From positions 186,576 through 250,575 of the forward strand of contig JABUFB010000002.1 of the NCBI GenBank assembly GCA_013314775.1: a stretch of DNA of 64,000 nucleotides, read 5' to 3'. Origin of the DNA: Armatimonadota bacterium (lineage in GTDB: Bacteria; Armatimonadota; Zipacnadia; Zipacnadales; JABUFB01). The notes under the pieces were generated by a model. That model made no database searches. It saw only the letters and a program-made list of their open reading frames with translations, and had not been told where the DNA came from. This document shows positions 18,601 through 24,909 of this stretch, piece by piece (the stretch's first letter is position 1; every line of letters begins with the position of its first letter). Both the position numbers and the translations under genes were made by a program.

Positions 18601-19550
18601 TGATTCGCAGTGTGGACCCGGTGACGCCGATCTGCGCAAGTCACGGCGGAGGAGGCATCGCCACGGCGGACCCGCTGTGGTGGACGAAGAAGACGGATAT
18701 CGACTTCTACACCTACCACATCTACCCGAACACGTCCACCACGCTGCCGGAACTGGATTACGGCGCGGCGGTGGACCTGCTGACCTGCTACGGGCGCATG
18801 GCCGGCGTCTGCATGCTGGGCGAATCTGCGGGAGACGAATGGAGCCGCTACCCGCGCGAGGGTGATGATGACCGGCGATATGTCATGCGGGACATCATCT
18901 GGTTCAGCCTGGTGAACGGGAACCCGGGGTGCTACTTCTGGAATGCCCGGGGCTTCGAGGTGGAGCAGTTCCGGCTGGCAAAGGAAATCGCGGAGGGCAT
19001 CGACTGGGAAGGTTGGGTGCGGCGCAAACCCGCAGTTGGGGTCGACGTCTCACATCCGTGGGACGATGACAAGTACTACCGCACTCGTCAGGGCAACCGC
19101 GACTATGCGATGATGGGGCGATATGTGCAGCATTACCTGAGCGCGGGAGTGGACTTCGACTTCACCTTCGACCCCGAAGCGTACAGCAGGAGCGCGGGGC
19201 TCGCGGAATTCACACCACCGGTTGGGGAGAGTCTGCTGACCCCTGGCGCCGGATGGCAGACACGGGTCAATGCGCGTGATGACCTGCAGCAGGGGCTCGC
19301 ATACGTGCGGAACTTCGGCGGCGTAAAGCATTGGGATATGAGCAGCGTGGCGCGGGGCCCGAATCTGTACATGCGGCAGCGCAAAGCGGCGCCGCTGCGG
19401 ATACGGCTCGGGTTGGGAGCGGGGACCGTCCGGGTGACCGCAACGGACCTGGACACGGGGCTGCGCCGGGAGTTTACCGTTCCAGGCGACGGTGAGTTGG
19501 ACCTGGGCACCAACGATCACGACTGGGCGGTGGTGTGGCAAGTGCAGTAA
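15645..19550 (+). CDS. large exported GH-A-type hydrolase with LamG and DUF2341-like domains
   Basis: A 1301-residue secreted protein. ATG 15645 starts a signal peptide (LTAFALMLLALAAWTQ) 5 nt after the upstream stop. In order: a LamG/concanavalin-like sandwich (25-210), a DUF2341-like domain beginning WWNTNWPYRAKVTV (~260-350), a jelly-roll (~380-535), Ig-like/Big_1 repeats (~560-760, with LVDQFDNPVAERRTIAWET) and a TIM barrel (~780-1170). The barrel has FAWEFENEM (Asn970-Glu971 acid/base) and MLGESAG (Glu1060 nucleophile), the clan GH-A spacing. It resembles GH5-like cellulase or mannanase barrels. Substrate unknown; the lectin-like front end suggests a polymer. It shares an operon with 14215-15639. 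Confidence 0.78.
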   Translation: MVRLTAFALMLLALAAWTQDDELLLYAPFDDSGDAAIAVGDPRNLHTEQSLAKGALILDRDCEFRVPGNFRREEGTAALWIRPHWDGNAAGPHQLFCLYGRRDLEESWARNRWNLVCAGGNCTFSIYPEKPGAALHISAPIRDWIEGMWHQVAITWSNVNSGQADAEMRLYIDGNLAAQLSGKRIDVGPTHDAMAIGRDQDASPDYAQADVDELFVYGRALTGEEIAAGYTWRTTGGVSPLSPAERRRRVGPARVLEGWWNTNWPYRAKVTVGPANVDREGLFVQCPLHIGADIAAMGLPASVAPGSIRVVDEAGTVLPSRIDGGLLEWQAPGVTPAGAAREFEVYAQVLRYMVFAPLQAKREEGPTEPSPELPPVPDYATLAYGKPWDFEDGSFSGIDQWGNKPEFIRNRKVEDGILSMDVEQDPWFIWGDMWGQVPETNRKVNIDLDRFPILEMRVRQSVNEATWELYGRPGTSERLLTYKFPVRGTGWQRIRINLQKDAGWHAVLSALRIDPTTETKAHVEIDWVRLSAVTVANHDPAEALGEPSSEPARIALSVPQARVRAGARQEIAALVEDAEGKPVSGQPLIVELAAGSGGELQSAQGQSSLGLSTTARRGITDGKGRLRVAYVASREAKEHADTVVARLEFAAPAVDRKTVDTIPGPAHHYRVSPVKVAALREADLPLKLTAQLVDQFDNPVAERRTIAWETDAPGSLAQAEEELSAEGVASAQWTGDEAQRWVYTVRVKDDSGLAGESAAICLLPSEPRKDPVVLGEDGRFHKGVGGPTWFPLGGFYANWVGLEQDGEEGRRLLSFVDATEEQIQHWLEFLANQGVTSLRFMLRAHTSRGMEPMDVIGRVNMPLFAKVLRYMDLARKHDIRFMLTIHEDYTKPAYYNRQALETFCIPAFAGEDLDALPPHQRRFIRDRNTISSIDLKYTDPDVMACQDQYARDLIGLLKDNPQLFAWEFENEMVDCPQSWANHAAAVIRSVDPVTPICASHGGGGIATADPLWWTKKTDIDFYTYHIYPNTSTTLPELDYGAAVDLLTCYGRMAGVCMLGESAGDEWSRYPREGDDDRRYVMRDIIWFSLVNGNPGCYFWNARGFEVEQFRLAKEIAEGIDWEGWVRRKPAVGVDVSHPWDDDKYYRTRQGNRDYAMMGRYVQHYLSAGVDFDFTFDPEAYSRSAGLAEFTPPVGESLLTPGAGWQTRVNARDDLQQGLAYVRNFGGVKHWDMSSVARGPNLYMRQRKAAPLRIRLGLGAGTVRVTATDLDTGLRREFTVPGDGELDLGTNDHDWAVVWQVQ

Positions 19551-19579
19551 GGCACATGTGAGGGCACTGGCGAAGCGAG

Positions 19580-19610
19580 AAGGCCGCCGGGCAATTGCCT
19601 GGCGGCCTTT
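19580..19610. terminator. bidirectional hairpin terminator
   Basis: AAGGCCGCC and GGCGGCCTT form 9-bp arms, with GGCAATTGCC pairing further inside. It lies 30 bp after the GH-A gene on the plus strand and just beyond tRNA-Ala on the minus strand, so it can serve both. Confidence 0.65.
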
Positions 19611-19618
19611 GGTTCACA

Positions 19619-19694
19619 TGGTGGACGGGATGAGATTCGAACTCACGGCCTCTTCCGTGCGAGGGAAGCGCTCTCCCAGCTGAGCTACCCGCCC
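19619..19694 (-). tRNA. tRNA-Ala (anticodon CGC)
   Basis: The minus strand folds as a 76-nt tRNA with encoded CCA. Acceptor arms GGGCGGG and CCCGTCC include the G3-U70 wobble pair that defines alanine tRNAs. The anticodon loop CTCGCAC gives anticodon CGC, closed by CTTCC/GGAAG. The T arm has GAGTTCGAATCTC. Confidence 0.97.
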
Positions 19695-19713
19695 ATTTGG
19701 TTGAAGGAACGCA

Positions 19714-19742
19714 ATCTTAGACCCTCCGCGGCGAAGTGTCAA
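19714..19742 (-). promoter_or_regulatory. promoter of tRNA-Ala
   Basis: On the minus strand a consensus TTGACA (19737-19742) and TAAGAT (19714-19719) are separated by 17 nt. The predicted start near 19707 leaves a leader of about 13 nt. Confidence 0.75.
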
Positions 19743-19765
19743 GCTCATTCGCGACCCCAATCAGA

Positions 19766-21172
19766 CTACTCCTTACCCCCGATGGCGTCGGTGCGCTTGC
19801 CGTCCACGTAGACCGGCATTTCCCCGTCACCGTCGGCCAGGACCCGGGCCCAGGCGCGTTCGGCGACTTCGGGAGCCGACTCCGCAATGTTGTTCATACA
19901 GCCCGGATCAGTGCGCAGGTCGAAGATCGCCCGGGGAGTACCATGGACATCGATGATGGCCCAGTGTGTCTCGTCGCGGTACCAGCAGGTGTCGCCGTAA
20001 CGAGATGTCAGGTAGTGGCGCGGGCGCCAATCCCGACCCGAAACGAGAGTGCGCAGATCCTGCCCGTCAATGGGCTGGCTGGGCTCGACACCCGCCATGC
20101 CGTAGAGCGTGCCCACGAGGTCCAGGTTGTAGACGAGTTGATCGAACCTGCGGCCGCGCCCTGCTCCGTCGGGAAAGCGGACCATGAAAGGCAGGTGCAT
20201 GACCCCCGGGTACAGGGCATACGAGGGCTTGCCGATGATGCCCTCGGGGTTGTCCGAGACGAAGTTCGTGCCGTGGTCGCTGATGAACGCTACGCAGGTG
20301 TTCTCGCGCAGCCCGGCTTCGTCCAGGGCCGTCATGAGCCGGCCGAAGCAGGTGTCCACCAGGGTGACGAGACCGCAGTAGTGGGCCACGATATCGCGTA
20401 CCTGGGCATCTGAGTAGCGGCCTTTGGCAGGGCCGTAGTGGGTATGGATGATGGTCTTGTCGCTGAAGTCCAGATCGGCATAGATCCCATAGTACGCAGC
20501 CGGGGCCTCCCAGGGCTCGTGTGGATCGAAACAGTCCAGCATCAGGTAGAAGGGCTGCAGGGAGACGTTCTCCTGAATGAACTGAATGCCCCAGTCGAAA
20601 GTGCGCCAGGTGCTGGTGTCCTTCGCGTCGCGCACGTGTGCGGTGTTGGCGGCGTGGCGGGTGACGGTGTTGTAAGGCCCCTGCTTGCGGAGCGCCGCCG
20701 GGTCACCGAACCGGGAGAGACGCTGATCCGAGACGATAGCAGGAGACTTCCAGCGGTCCTGCTGCTGCCCGCGCAGGTACTCCCACTGCCAGAATCCACG
20801 GGTGAAATTGAGCCCCGGCTGAAAATAGGGAAGAGTGTCGGTGGCGAAGCCCGTGTGGTATCCCGCACGGGCGAGGTCTTCGGCGAGAGTGCTCTCGTCA
20901 TCCGCCATCGGCTGCCAGCCCGGCAGATAGACGATGTCCCACGGGATAGGGCGATAGTCGCGGAACGGATACGCACGCCGGCCCGTATGCAATGCGCGGC
21001 GGACCGGGATGGTGGGCAGCGACTCGGGGTAGGCGGAATCGAAAACCGCGCTCTCGGCGGCGAAGGCGTCGAGGTTTGGTGTGCGAATATTGGGGTTCCC
21101 GTAACAGCCCAGGTACGCAGTGCGCAGGGTGTCGGACACTACCACGATCAGGTTCGGGCGTTCGTCGGACAT
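19766..21172 (-). CDS. sulfatase-superfamily (alkaline-phosphatase-like) hydrolase with Thr nucleophile position
   Basis: A 468-residue protein of the sulfatase/alkaline phosphatase fold without signal peptide. The N-terminus LIVVVSDTLRTAYLGCYG holds the first metal Asp (Asp14). The nucleophile motif, normally C/S-x-P-x-R, reads T54-I-P-V-R58, followed by ALHTGRR. CVAFISDHGTNF supplies the C-terminal metal Asp-His. With Thr there, formylglycine cannot form from Cys or Ser, so the enzyme may be a phosphodiesterase or phosphonate-type hydrolase rather than a classical sulfatase. The start at 21172 is supported by GGGAGGGG upstream; the longer frame to 21277 overlaps the neighbour. It follows 21192-22124 after 19 nt and belongs to the same run. 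Confidence 0.8.
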   Translation of the reverse strand: MSDERPNLIVVVSDTLRTAYLGCYGNPNIRTPNLDAFAAESAVFDSAYPESLPTIPVRRALHTGRRAYPFRDYRPIPWDIVYLPGWQPMADDESTLAEDLARAGYHTGFATDTLPYFQPGLNFTRGFWQWEYLRGQQQDRWKSPAIVSDQRLSRFGDPAALRKQGPYNTVTRHAANTAHVRDAKDTSTWRTFDWGIQFIQENVSLQPFYLMLDCFDPHEPWEAPAAYYGIYADLDFSDKTIIHTHYGPAKGRYSDAQVRDIVAHYCGLVTLVDTCFGRLMTALDEAGLRENTCVAFISDHGTNFVSDNPEGIIGKPSYALYPGVMHLPFMVRFPDGAGRGRRFDQLVYNLDLVGTLYGMAGVEPSQPIDGQDLRTLVSGRDWRPRHYLTSRYGDTCWYRDETHWAIIDVHGTPRAIFDLRTDPGCMNNIAESAPEVAERAWARVLADGDGEMPVYVDGKRTDAIGGKE

Positions 21173-21191
21173 TGCTCCCCTCCCGTGCAGT

Positions 21192-22124
21192 TCAGAACTG
21201 GAGTGGCAGGCGCCAGCCACGTATCTCATTGGTCGCGTTGGGCCGGGCCACCTCCGCGTAGACGAAGAGCGCGCCATCGGCCCACATCCAGTGGGAGTAG
21301 CGCCAGGTCATGTATGCGCCGGGAGTGGTGCTGGTGAGGAGCGGCTCGTGGGGCGTGAGGTCGGTGAAGCAAGCGAAGTCGGCGGTCCAGGCCAGCCCGG
21401 TGGCGATGTTGTAGACCGGGTCATACCAGCTGGAGTTCGCACCCTCGTAGATCATCAGGTAGCCGACGCCCATGGGAAGCACGGCTGCCGGGCGCGTGCA
21501 GAATGAATGCCACCCGCCGAGATCGAAGACCGGATCGGGCCTTGTCATGGCCCAGTTCCAGCCGTCAGGCGAGGTCAGGTGATATGTGCGTTCCGCGCGG
21601 AAGACGCCGATGGTCAGGCAGTGCCAGACCCCGGCGGACACGAAAATGAAGGGGTCTTTGAACCCGGTCACGTGGTTGGCGCGAGGGTCTTCGGGCGGCG
21701 GAGTGGGCTGGATCACCGGCCTGCAGCTGCCCGGGACAAAGCGCGTGGGGTCCGGAGCGTCGTCGAACCGCAAGATCGACCAGGGGCCGCCGTCCCACGG
21801 GCCGCAGCCGAAGAGACTGAAGCTGCCGGCGTTGCGGTTGTGGACCATCGCGGGACGCTCGAAGCCCGGGATCGGCACCTGTTCGCGGGGGATGCTGTGA
21901 ACGTGCTCGAAATCGAGACCGTCCTCGCTGCGCAGGATGCGGATCTCGTAACCGCGAAGGCCGCGGGGCGAATCACCTTCGCGCATGCGGCAGGCCATCC
22001 AGAAGACGCCTTCGGAATCGCGACAGACCGATGGCGCGCCGGCCCACCACTCCGGGACATCGCGATCGGGCTCGAGAACCACGTGGTAGTCGTCGAAAAG
22101 AGCCCGCAGAGCGTTCAGGTTCAT
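21192..22124 (-). CDS. beta-propeller glycoside-hydrolase-like protein, cytoplasmic
   Basis: A 310-residue protein with no signal peptide. Blade signatures include VCRDSEGVFWMACR, RSEDGLDFEHVH, TSPDGWNWAMTRP and ATGLAWTADFACFTDL, as in GH43/GH130-like propellers. The GFKDPFIFVSAG segment resembles the conserved KDP motif of this class. It is the third gene of a minus-strand run: it starts 11 nt after the PP-loop protein gene ends and the sulfatase-like gene follows it. Enzymatic activity cannot be deduced; a role in intracellular handling of imported oligosaccharide is inferred. Confidence 0.65.
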   Translation of the reverse strand: MNLNALRALFDDYHVVLEPDRDVPEWWAGAPSVCRDSEGVFWMACRMREGDSPRGLRGYEIRILRSEDGLDFEHVHSIPREQVPIPGFERPAMVHNRNAGSFSLFGCGPWDGGPWSILRFDDAPDPTRFVPGSCRPVIQPTPPPEDPRANHVTGFKDPFIFVSAGVWHCLTIGVFRAERTYHLTSPDGWNWAMTRPDPVFDLGGWHSFCTRPAAVLPMGVGYLMIYEGANSSWYDPVYNIATGLAWTADFACFTDLTPHEPLLTSTTPGAYMTWRYSHWMWADGALFVYAEVARPNATNEIRGWRLPLQF

Positions 22125-22135
22125 TGCCTGTTCCC

Positions 22136-22795
22136 TTACCCGAGATCCAGCACCGCGTACTTGCCCATGCGAATATGCTTGCCCTGCCCAATTGTGACAG
22201 GCGCGCGGAAGATGGGCCCATCGATAACCAGGGTGTGGAACTCACCGGCCTCGCCACAGACGTCGATGTCCTGGTCCGCGAATTCGGCCAGCAGCGCAGC
22301 ATCGAGTTCTCGCCCGAGGCAGTCCTCGGGCACGCGCTCGGTGTCCAGCGTCACGATGATGGCGCGGAATCCGGCATCCAGGAACTCGCGCACGAGCGCG
22401 CCATGGTCCTCTTCCCAGATCGGCAGCAGGGCGCGCAGGCCGGCGCTTGCGCACACACGCTCCTCCCACTCGCGGTGGGCGTCGAGGTTGATATCGCCGA
22501 AGGCGCAAGCCTTGGCTCCCCGGCTCGCGGACGATCTCAGCAGGTCGACGAAAGCGGTCTCGTAGTCTTCCCAGGTGGCGCTTCCGAAAAGAATGGGTAC
22601 TCCGATGGCGTCGGCCTGGGCCTGGAGTATCGCGCGGGTGAGCCCGTGGGACCGGGAATGTTCTCCATCTTCGGAGAGCATATTGAGGAGTGCGGTCGCC
22701 GGGCCATGTTCGACCATCGCGCGGTGCAGAGCCAGGCAGGAGTCTTTGCCGCCACTCCAGGAGCAGACATAGGGCAGTTGGTTGCTGGTTGCCAT
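22136..22795 (-). CDS. PP-loop ATPase of the diphthine-ammonia-ligase (Dph6/DUF71) family
   Basis: A 219-residue protein with the N-type ATP pyrophosphatase loop SWSGGKDSCLALHRA near residue 12 and the family-specific C-terminal box GEAGEFHTLVIDGPIF. Eukaryotic and archaeal members finish diphthamide on EF-2. Bacteria lack diphthamide, so bacterial members must act on another substrate, probably adenylating a carboxylate before amidation. ATG 22795 begins directly in front of the loop; the open frame to 22903 lacks fold. It sits between slipin (73 bp upstream) and the propeller gene (11 bp downstream). Confidence 0.85.
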   Translation of the reverse strand: MATSNQLPYVCSWSGGKDSCLALHRAMVEHGPATALLNMLSEDGEHSRSHGLTRAILQAQADAIGVPILFGSATWEDYETAFVDLLRSSASRGAKACAFGDINLDAHREWEERVCASAGLRALLPIWEEDHGALVREFLDAGFRAIIVTLDTERVPEDCLGRELDAALLAEFADQDIDVCGEAGEFHTLVIDGPIFRAPVTIGQGKHIRMGKYAVLDLG

Positions 22796-22868
22796 CGGGG
22801 AAAGCCAAGGGAGCGCGGCCGCCCGGCAGTGGGCCTGCGCTCCCGGTCCCTTCATCGAGTATGAGCGG

Positions 22869-23645
22869 CTACATCGTGAGGCCTTTGCTCTTGCTTGGAT
22901 CATGGTCGCCGAGGCTCGCGACCGCCTTGAGAACCTCGATCGGGATCGCGAAGACCACGGTATTGCTCTGGTCGGAACTCAGGTCATTGAGCGAGTGCAG
23001 GGTGCGCAGGTGCAGGGCGCCATCGGCTCCAGAGAGAAGCTTCGCCGCGGCGACGAGATTGTCCGCCGCGATGCGCTCACCCTCCGCCTTGATGATGACC
23101 GCGCGGCGCTCGCGCTCGGCCTCAGCCTGCTTTGCGATGGTGCGCTTCATGTCCTCAGGGATGATGACATCCTTGAGTTCCACGGTCTCAACTTTGACCC
23201 CCCAGGGGTCAGTCTGCTTGTCCACGATCTCCCGGATGCGTTCGGAGATGTGCTCGCGGTTGGCCAGAAGCTCGTCGAGCTCCACTTCGCCGACGATGTT
23301 CCGCATGGTGGTCTGGGCAAGCTGGCTGGTGGCGTAAGCGTAGCTTTCCACGTCAAGAACCGCTTTTTCCGCGGCAGCGATGCGGTAGAAAAGAACGGCA
23401 TTGACATGGACCGAGATGTTGTCCCGGGTGACGCACTCCTGGCCGGGGACATCCACGGTCTTCACGCGCAGATCAACCTTCTGGTATCCCTGCACAATGG
23501 GGAGAACCACACGCAGGCCCGGGTTCATCACGCCCACGTACTTGCCGAAGGTGAACTTGATGCCGCGTTCGTATTCCTGGATGACCTTGAGGCTGGACAG
23601 AATGTAGAGGCCCACGATGATAATGAGAAAGACAAAACCACCCAT
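22869..23645 (-). CDS. slipin/stomatin-like SPFH (band 7) membrane protein
   Basis: A 258-residue SPFH protein. It has one N-terminal membrane helix (GGFVFLIIIVGLYILSSLK) followed directly by the signature EYERGIKFTFGKYVGVMNPG. The central band 7 domain includes DVPGQECVTRDNISVHVNAV and the coiled coil AKQAEAERERRAVIIKAEGE. Such proteins form oligomeric rings on membrane microdomains. Bacterial slipins are often paired with NfeD proteases, but none is adjacent here. GGAGGG lies about 11 nt upstream of the start. It is the first gene of the run ending with the sulfatase-like gene. Confidence 0.92.
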   Translation of the reverse strand: MGGFVFLIIIVGLYILSSLKVIQEYERGIKFTFGKYVGVMNPGLRVVLPIVQGYQKVDLRVKTVDVPGQECVTRDNISVHVNAVLFYRIAAAEKAVLDVESYAYATSQLAQTTMRNIVGEVELDELLANREHISERIREIVDKQTDPWGVKVETVELKDVIIPEDMKRTIAKQAEAERERRAVIIKAEGERIAADNLVAAAKLLSGADGALHLRTLHSLNDLSSDQSNTVVFAIPIEVLKAVASLGDHDPSKSKGLTM

Positions 23646-23811
23646 CAGTGATCATCCCTCCAGGGGTTTCATAAGACCAAGGTTAGCACCAGCGACTTGT
23701 TCGCCACAGGATGCGGTGTTCCTTCGTCAAGTTCGAATGATGCGGGAGGAGTTGGCGCGGCCACGCGGAATCGTTGGATGCCTGAAGCGTCTACCTGCAG
23801 GGGGGCAGTCC

Positions 23812-24702
23812 ATGCGCGTCCCGACCTTCGCCACTCTCCCGACTGCTGCTGTGTGTCTTGCACTCTACCTGACATCGTTCAGCCACGCGTCGCCTCCGGG
23901 TGCGGTGGAGATGGTGCGGGCGGAACTGCTCACCGGTTGCTCCTTCCTGTCTGACGGCACCGGTATTCTGGTGTCCGGCAAGGGCGATACCAACCGCGAG
24001 ATCCGCCTGGTGACTTTCGCGGAACGCGAGGAGCGGAAAGGCGAGACCCTCTGGCTGAACCAGCGCCCCTTCGTGACGTGGGGCATGAATCCTGTGAGCT
24101 TCGGGACGAAGATGTTGTTCGTCCGCAGGGGCAGCACTGAAGGCGGGTTGTGGGTGCATGACTTCACCGGCGGCGAGCCGGTGTGCGTGCGCAGAGACCC
24201 CTTCGTCGGATTGCCGCCGGCGACCTCCGCGGACGGCTCGCTGATCCTGTGCTACCGGTGGGCCGGGCGCTCGAAGCGCATTGGGACGGTGGACCCGGCA
24301 ACGGGGAAGTTCACGTCGATTCCGGGCAATGACATGAGTCAGCCTGCGTTGACCGGCGATGGGCGAAGGCTTCTTTTCATTCGCGAAGGCCAGGTGTGGC
24401 TGCGTGAACTGACCGATGGCAAGCCTGATGCAGACGTGAAACTGACCGCGCTTGAGGTCGAATGTGGCTGGCCGGCGTGGTCACCAAGGGGTGACCTGAT
24501 CGCCTTCACCACGATGCACGCCGAGAAGCGGGGGAGGGTCGGCTTACTGCGGGTCGGCGAGACGCATGTACGCTGGCTCACCGAGGACCTGAATGAGCCG
24601 CGCTGCCCGGTATTCAGCCCGGACGGCAGACAGGTGGCGTTCATCGCGCGCACGGATGAACGTCCGCCGGACGACGTGTTGTGGGTGATGGAGGTGGATT
24701 GA
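23812..24702 (+). CDS. exported TolB/WD40-like (PD40) beta-propeller protein
   Basis: A 296-residue protein with signal peptide (LPTAAVCLALYLTSFSHAS). The rest is a series of PD40-type blades: SDGTGILVSGKGDTNREI, SADGSLILCYRW, TGDGRRLLFIREG, SPRGDLIAFTTM and SPDGRQVAFIARTD. These match TolB-like propellers used for protein-protein contact in the periplasm. No OmpA or Pal partner gene is near, so a Tol role is not proposed. ATG 23812 is preceded by a G-run; the upstream part of the frame lacks residues of protein character. It is divergent from slipin. Confidence 0.75.
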   Translation: MRVPTFATLPTAAVCLALYLTSFSHASPPGAVEMVRAELLTGCSFLSDGTGILVSGKGDTNREIRLVTFAEREERKGETLWLNQRPFVTWGMNPVSFGTKMLFVRRGSTEGGLWVHDFTGGEPVCVRRDPFVGLPPATSADGSLILCYRWAGRSKRIGTVDPATGKFTSIPGNDMSQPALTGDGRRLLFIREGQVWLRELTDGKPDADVKLTALEVECGWPAWSPRGDLIAFTTMHAEKRGRVGLLRVGETHVRWLTEDLNEPRCPVFSPDGRQVAFIARTDERPPDDVLWVMEVD

Positions 24703-24818
24703 GCGGAACCGTGGGCAAGGACGCATGGGGCAGGTACGGGCACCGCATCCCCATGGGGCTTGGCGCCGGATGCCGGTTCGCCAATGCAGTGCGGACAGCG
24801 ACGGCGAGAGCGACGCCT

Positions 24819-24837
24819 GGGGGGCGAGACGCCCCCC
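24819..24837. repeat. GC-rich palindrome, dispersed intergenic type 1, copy 2
   Basis: Perfect 8-bp arms GGGGGGCG / CGCCCCCC with loop AGA. Compared with 12628-12646 the arm changes are compensated. It sits between convergent genes and could also terminate both. Confidence 0.55.
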
Positions 24838-24856
24838 TACCCGGGCAAAAGGCGAA

Positions 24857-24887
24857 CGGCCGGCGCGTCAGAGGTCCGCGCCCTACA
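24857..24887. repeat. short palindromic repeat, dispersed intergenic type 2, copy 1
   Basis: A CGGCCGGCGCG block, 9-nt variable loop and CGCGCCCTACA. A second copy with the same arms and loop length is at 50605-50633. GGCGCG/CGCGCC forms the stem. Both copies lie between convergent genes. Confidence 0.5.
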
Positions 24888-24909
24888 GACGGTGATGGCA
24901 GTCGGCGTC

